Shown piece after piece: positions 5,556 to 7,454 of a stretch of 7,454 nucleotides of DNA. Location: assembly GCA_003447895.1 (NCBI GenBank), contig DLYC01000256.1, forward strand, positions 1 through 7,454, written 5' to 3'. Made by a program: the position numbers and the translations under genes. Below the pieces are notes generated by a model. That model worked only from the letters and a program-made list of their open reading frames with translations. It was not told where the DNA came from and did not search any database. Every line of letters begins with the position of its first letter. The stretch's first letter is position 1. The stretch is from Lachnospiraceae bacterium (lineage in GTDB: Bacteria > Bacillota > Clostridia > Lachnospirales > Lachnospiraceae).

Positions 5556-7454
5556 ATGGCAGGACTTAAGAATGAGAGCAACAAGACCATTTATAAGAAG
5601 TGGGAGAAGAAATCCTGGCCGATCAGGAATCTGATCGCTGAAGCAAAAGACGTGGCAGACCTGTCGCTTTATATCCCGGGGATTTTGTTTTTGTGGGCAA
5701 AGAGCGGCTATATTTCGAATGGATATTTTCAGGAGAATTACAGTGAAATAGAAGCGTATGCGGGCGAGACGGTCTACGTCAAGACTAAGGAGACAAAGCG
5801 TCTGCCGGAAGAAATCAGGGTTGATACGGGGGCGAAAGCATATCTGGTGCTCTATGTGCCGGGGGAAACGCGAGTCAACAGCAGAACGGGCAGGGACCAG
5901 GTCATGACCGACTGCAGGTATCCGCTTATTTTCCTCCGGGAATTTCCGAAGAAAAAGTGCCATTATGTCCTCATCCGCAATGAGATGCTTGAAATCAATG
6001 CCCTTGAGGGGGTATTTGATATGAAGGCGAAGCTGATCAGTCAAAAGACTGTCCGCAGACCGTTGCCCGCAGAGAAAAAGGACCTGGATGCAAAGTCTGT
6101 CGAGCGGATCCGAAAGCTGCTCGCTCAGGCAATGGAGCAGAATGAGTGCATTCTGGCATCCACGTTTCCGCAGGTGACAGAGAGGATGGGGCTTGGCAGT
6201 TTCAAGAATTATGCGGCCAACCTCCATACATTCATAGCGAAGTATCTGCCGGATTATGAGGAACAGAAAAATGTCAGAATCTGCGGTGTCAATTATCCGG
6301 GAATCATTGCGCGAAAAGGGTATGTGATCTCGGATACTGTCCCGGGAAAGCTCTCAGCGCAGGATTTTGCCGCGTTTGAGGAGTCTGAATCGGAATGGGA
6401 AGAGTCCGCGGGAACGGAATCTGCCGCCATGCCGGCATCTCTTTCGGAGGCGGCCCAAACCGGGAGCCCCGAAGCGGAAGCCACGGCTTCGCAGAGCCCG
6501 GACCAAACCGGGAACCCCGAAGCGGAAGCCACGGCTTCGCAGAGCCCGGACCAAGCCGGGAACCCCGCGGCGGAATCCGCGACTTCGCAGGATCAGGTCC
6601 GGGCAGAGAGTCCTGCGGCGAAAGCACCGCTCTCCTATGAGGAGAGGCTGGATCAATTGAGAAATCTGTTCGCGGAGGGCAGGTACTTTGAATTTCTGTG
6701 CTCAGACACGTTGTCAAGGGCGGGCCTGTGCACTTTCCCGATGGATATCGTGGAGATGGCATTGACTTGTGCTGCGCGACTGATTGGGGGCAGCGCAGGC
6801 GCCGCCGGGACAGACCGGGCAGTTCAGGCGCAGGGCAGCGCAGGCGCCGCCGAGGTGCGTCTTACAGAAGTTCAGAGAGATCTTCTGACAACAGCAGACG
6901 CAAATGTGCTCTATAAGAAATGGAAAAAGGAAGGGGGATTTTATCCCGAGGTCATGGATCAGTTCGCCGACACGGCAATCGTTCCGATCGGGCTTCCGTA
7001 CGGCAATCGCATCGTCGTCAGGATGCTGAACAGTCTCGGCCGCTGTATGGCGAAGAACGACAACTATCCCGGGCTGGTCAAAAGATTCTCTCTGTGCATG
7101 AATAATATCACCCCGTACCTCCTTCTGATCTGGAGTTGCGCACATCGAAATGTCACAGAGAGAGCGATCGATGCGTATATCAAGATGATCATGGAGATGA
7201 TCTCATCCAATCCCCCGATTGGAAATATGGATGTCGTTCTGCAGAGGTTCACTGCTTTTTTGACGACCATCCATGAGAAAGTGCTGCGGTTTGAGGAATG
7301 GTCGCGCAGTATTAAAGTAAAGAGCATGGCGGTTTATGTCGAAGCCGGTGAGATGGAGCTTCTTCGGGAGGCCGTGCGGTCTCTGATGCCGAATGCCGGG
7401 GAAGATGTGGGGGAAGCGCTGGAAGGGGCCGTGAGGCCTCTCAGGACGTATGCC
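5556..7454 (+). CDS. Large protein of unknown function, 3' end beyond the window
   Basis: A frame starts at the ATG at 5556, with GAGG seven bases upstream, and stays open to the last base (633 codons), so the gene is truncated by the window. No family is recognised. Residues 11-180 look like a mixed alpha/beta domain (AYLVLYVPGETRVNSRTGRD, YPLIFLREFP). Residues 181-258 are helical, then LPDYEEQKNVRICGV, faintly like a winged-helix or OST-HTH fold (ILASTFPQVTERMGLGSF, YAANLHTFIAKYLPDYEE); this is a weak inference. Residues 270-358 are an acidic Ala/Ser/Pro linker holding a 16-residue tandem repeat. Residues 359-633 are mostly helical, interrupted by an Ala/Gly insert (411-432). The motif YKKW occurs twice, in TIYKKWEKK (11-19) and VLYKKWKKEGG (451-461). 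No signal peptide or clear membrane helix is seen, so it is probably cytosolic. Conserved-looking composition outside the linkers and the ribosome-binding site support it as a real gene. Confidence 0.82.
   Translation, partial: MAGLKNESNKTIYKKWEKKSWPIRNLIAEAKDVADLSLYIPGILFLWAKSGYISNGYFQENYSEIEAYAGETVYVKTKETKRLPEEIRVDTGAKAYLVLYVPGETRVNSRTGRDQVMTDCRYPLIFLREFPKKKCHYVLIRNEMLEINALEGVFDMKAKLISQKTVRRPLPAEKKDLDAKSVERIRKLLAQAMEQNECILASTFPQVTERMGLGSFKNYAANLHTFIAKYLPDYEEQKNVRICGVNYPGIIARKGYVISDTVPGKLSAQDFAAFEESESEWEESAGTESAAMPASLSEAAQTGSPEAEATASQSPDQTGNPEAEATASQSPDQAGNPAAESATSQDQVRAESPAAKAPLSYEERLDQLRNLFAEGRYFEFLCSDTLSRAGLCTFPMDIVEMALTCAARLIGGSAGAAGTDRAVQAQGSAGAAEVRLTEVQRDLLTTADANVLYKKWKKEGGFYPEVMDQFADTAIVPIGLPYGNRIVVRMLNSLGRCMAKNDNYPGLVKRFSLCMNNITPYLLLIWSCAHRNVTERAIDAYIKMIMEMISSNPPIGNMDVVLQRFTAFLTTIHEKVLRFEEWSRSIKVKSMAVYVEAGEMELLREAVRSLMPNAGEDVGEALEGAVRPLRTYA
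6456..6599 (+). repeat. 48-bp (16-residue) tandem repeat in a linker
   Basis: Three in-frame 48-base units (6456-6503, 6504-6551, 6552-6599) in the gene at 5556 encode QTGSPEAEATASQSPD, QTGNPEAEATASQSPD and a degenerate QAGNPAAESATSQDQV. The first two are nearly identical in DNA. This is a Pro/Ala/Glu/Ser-rich, probably unstructured linker, likely variable in copy number between strains. Confidence 0.85.
6789..6852 (+). repeat. 19-bp direct repeat in an Ala/Gly insert
   Basis: GGCAGCGCAGGCGCCGCCG occurs exactly at 6789-6807 and 6834-6852, a 45-base period that keeps frame. It encodes GSAGAA twice inside residues 411-432 of the gene at 5556, between two helical segments. The core GCGCAGGCGC also appears twice in the Ala/Gly linker of the 2204 gene (2550-2559, 2574-2583) in the same codon register. 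Confidence 0.75.

Noticed and set aside
4838..5590. 250-codon open frame on the - strand
   Set aside because: It is the antisense shadow of the DUF1294 gene, whose membrane helices and family motifs are clear on the + strand.
5487..6227. 246-codon open frame on the - strand
   Set aside because: It overlaps the + strand gene starting at 5556, which has a Shine-Dalgarno site and stays open for 633 codons. The - frame also runs into the intergenic hairpin repeats and has a shadow-like Arg/His/Pro-rich composition.
6304..7145. - strand frames at 6304-6762 and 6714-7145
   Set aside because: They are antisense to the repetitive, GC-rich part of the 5556 gene; the Pro/Arg/Ser-rich products are typical shadows.

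Overview
The window looks like chromosomal DNA from a Gram-positive clostridial bacterium, most likely a moderately GC-rich member of the Lachnospiraceae or a close relative. This is inferred from strong purine Shine-Dalgarno sites (AAGGAGG, AAAGGAG), a large secreted protein built from Big2, GLUG and fibronectin-III-like modules, an NPCBM-like module on a membrane-anchored protein, and small DUF2007 and DUF1294 proteins. All five supported genes lie on the + strand. No RNA gene, transposase or CRISPR array was recognised.

Layout: (1) 3-1994, the C-terminal part of a modular surface or secreted protein whose start lies before the window. (2) 1995-2203, an intergenic region with two compact dyads, a probable Rho-independent terminator and a candidate promoter. 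(3) 2204-3901, a single-pass membrane protein with a long leucine-heptad coiled coil inside the cell and a second coiled coil plus an NPCBM-like domain outside. (4) 3955-4245, a small DUF2007 protein. (5) 4246-4828, a gene-free stretch of about 580 bases, almost filled by nine copies of a bipartite repeat, four pointing right and five pointing left. (6) 4829-5425, a six-helix membrane protein made of two DUF1294 units, the first degenerate. (7) 5426-5555, an intergenic region with two copies of a structured repeat of about 51 bp. (8) 5556-7454, a large gene of unknown function that is still open at the window end.

The most unusual element is the repeat array. All nine units share TTAGGYA, then exactly 23 bases, then GTTCC. 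The sequence between the two boxes varies, and the array switches strand once near 4480. The fixed geometry with variable interior looks more like a bipartite recognition site or a structured repeat family than coding DNA, CRISPR or simple satellite. Its function is unknown.

Nothing shows the genes acting in one pathway. Several products are envelope-related (secreted modular protein, bitopic coiled-coil protein, DUF1294 protein), and low-complexity Ala/Gly/Glu/Ser linkers with internal tandem repeats recur in the 2204 and 5556 genes. Each of the three larger intergenic regions carries a different hairpin-forming repeat family.
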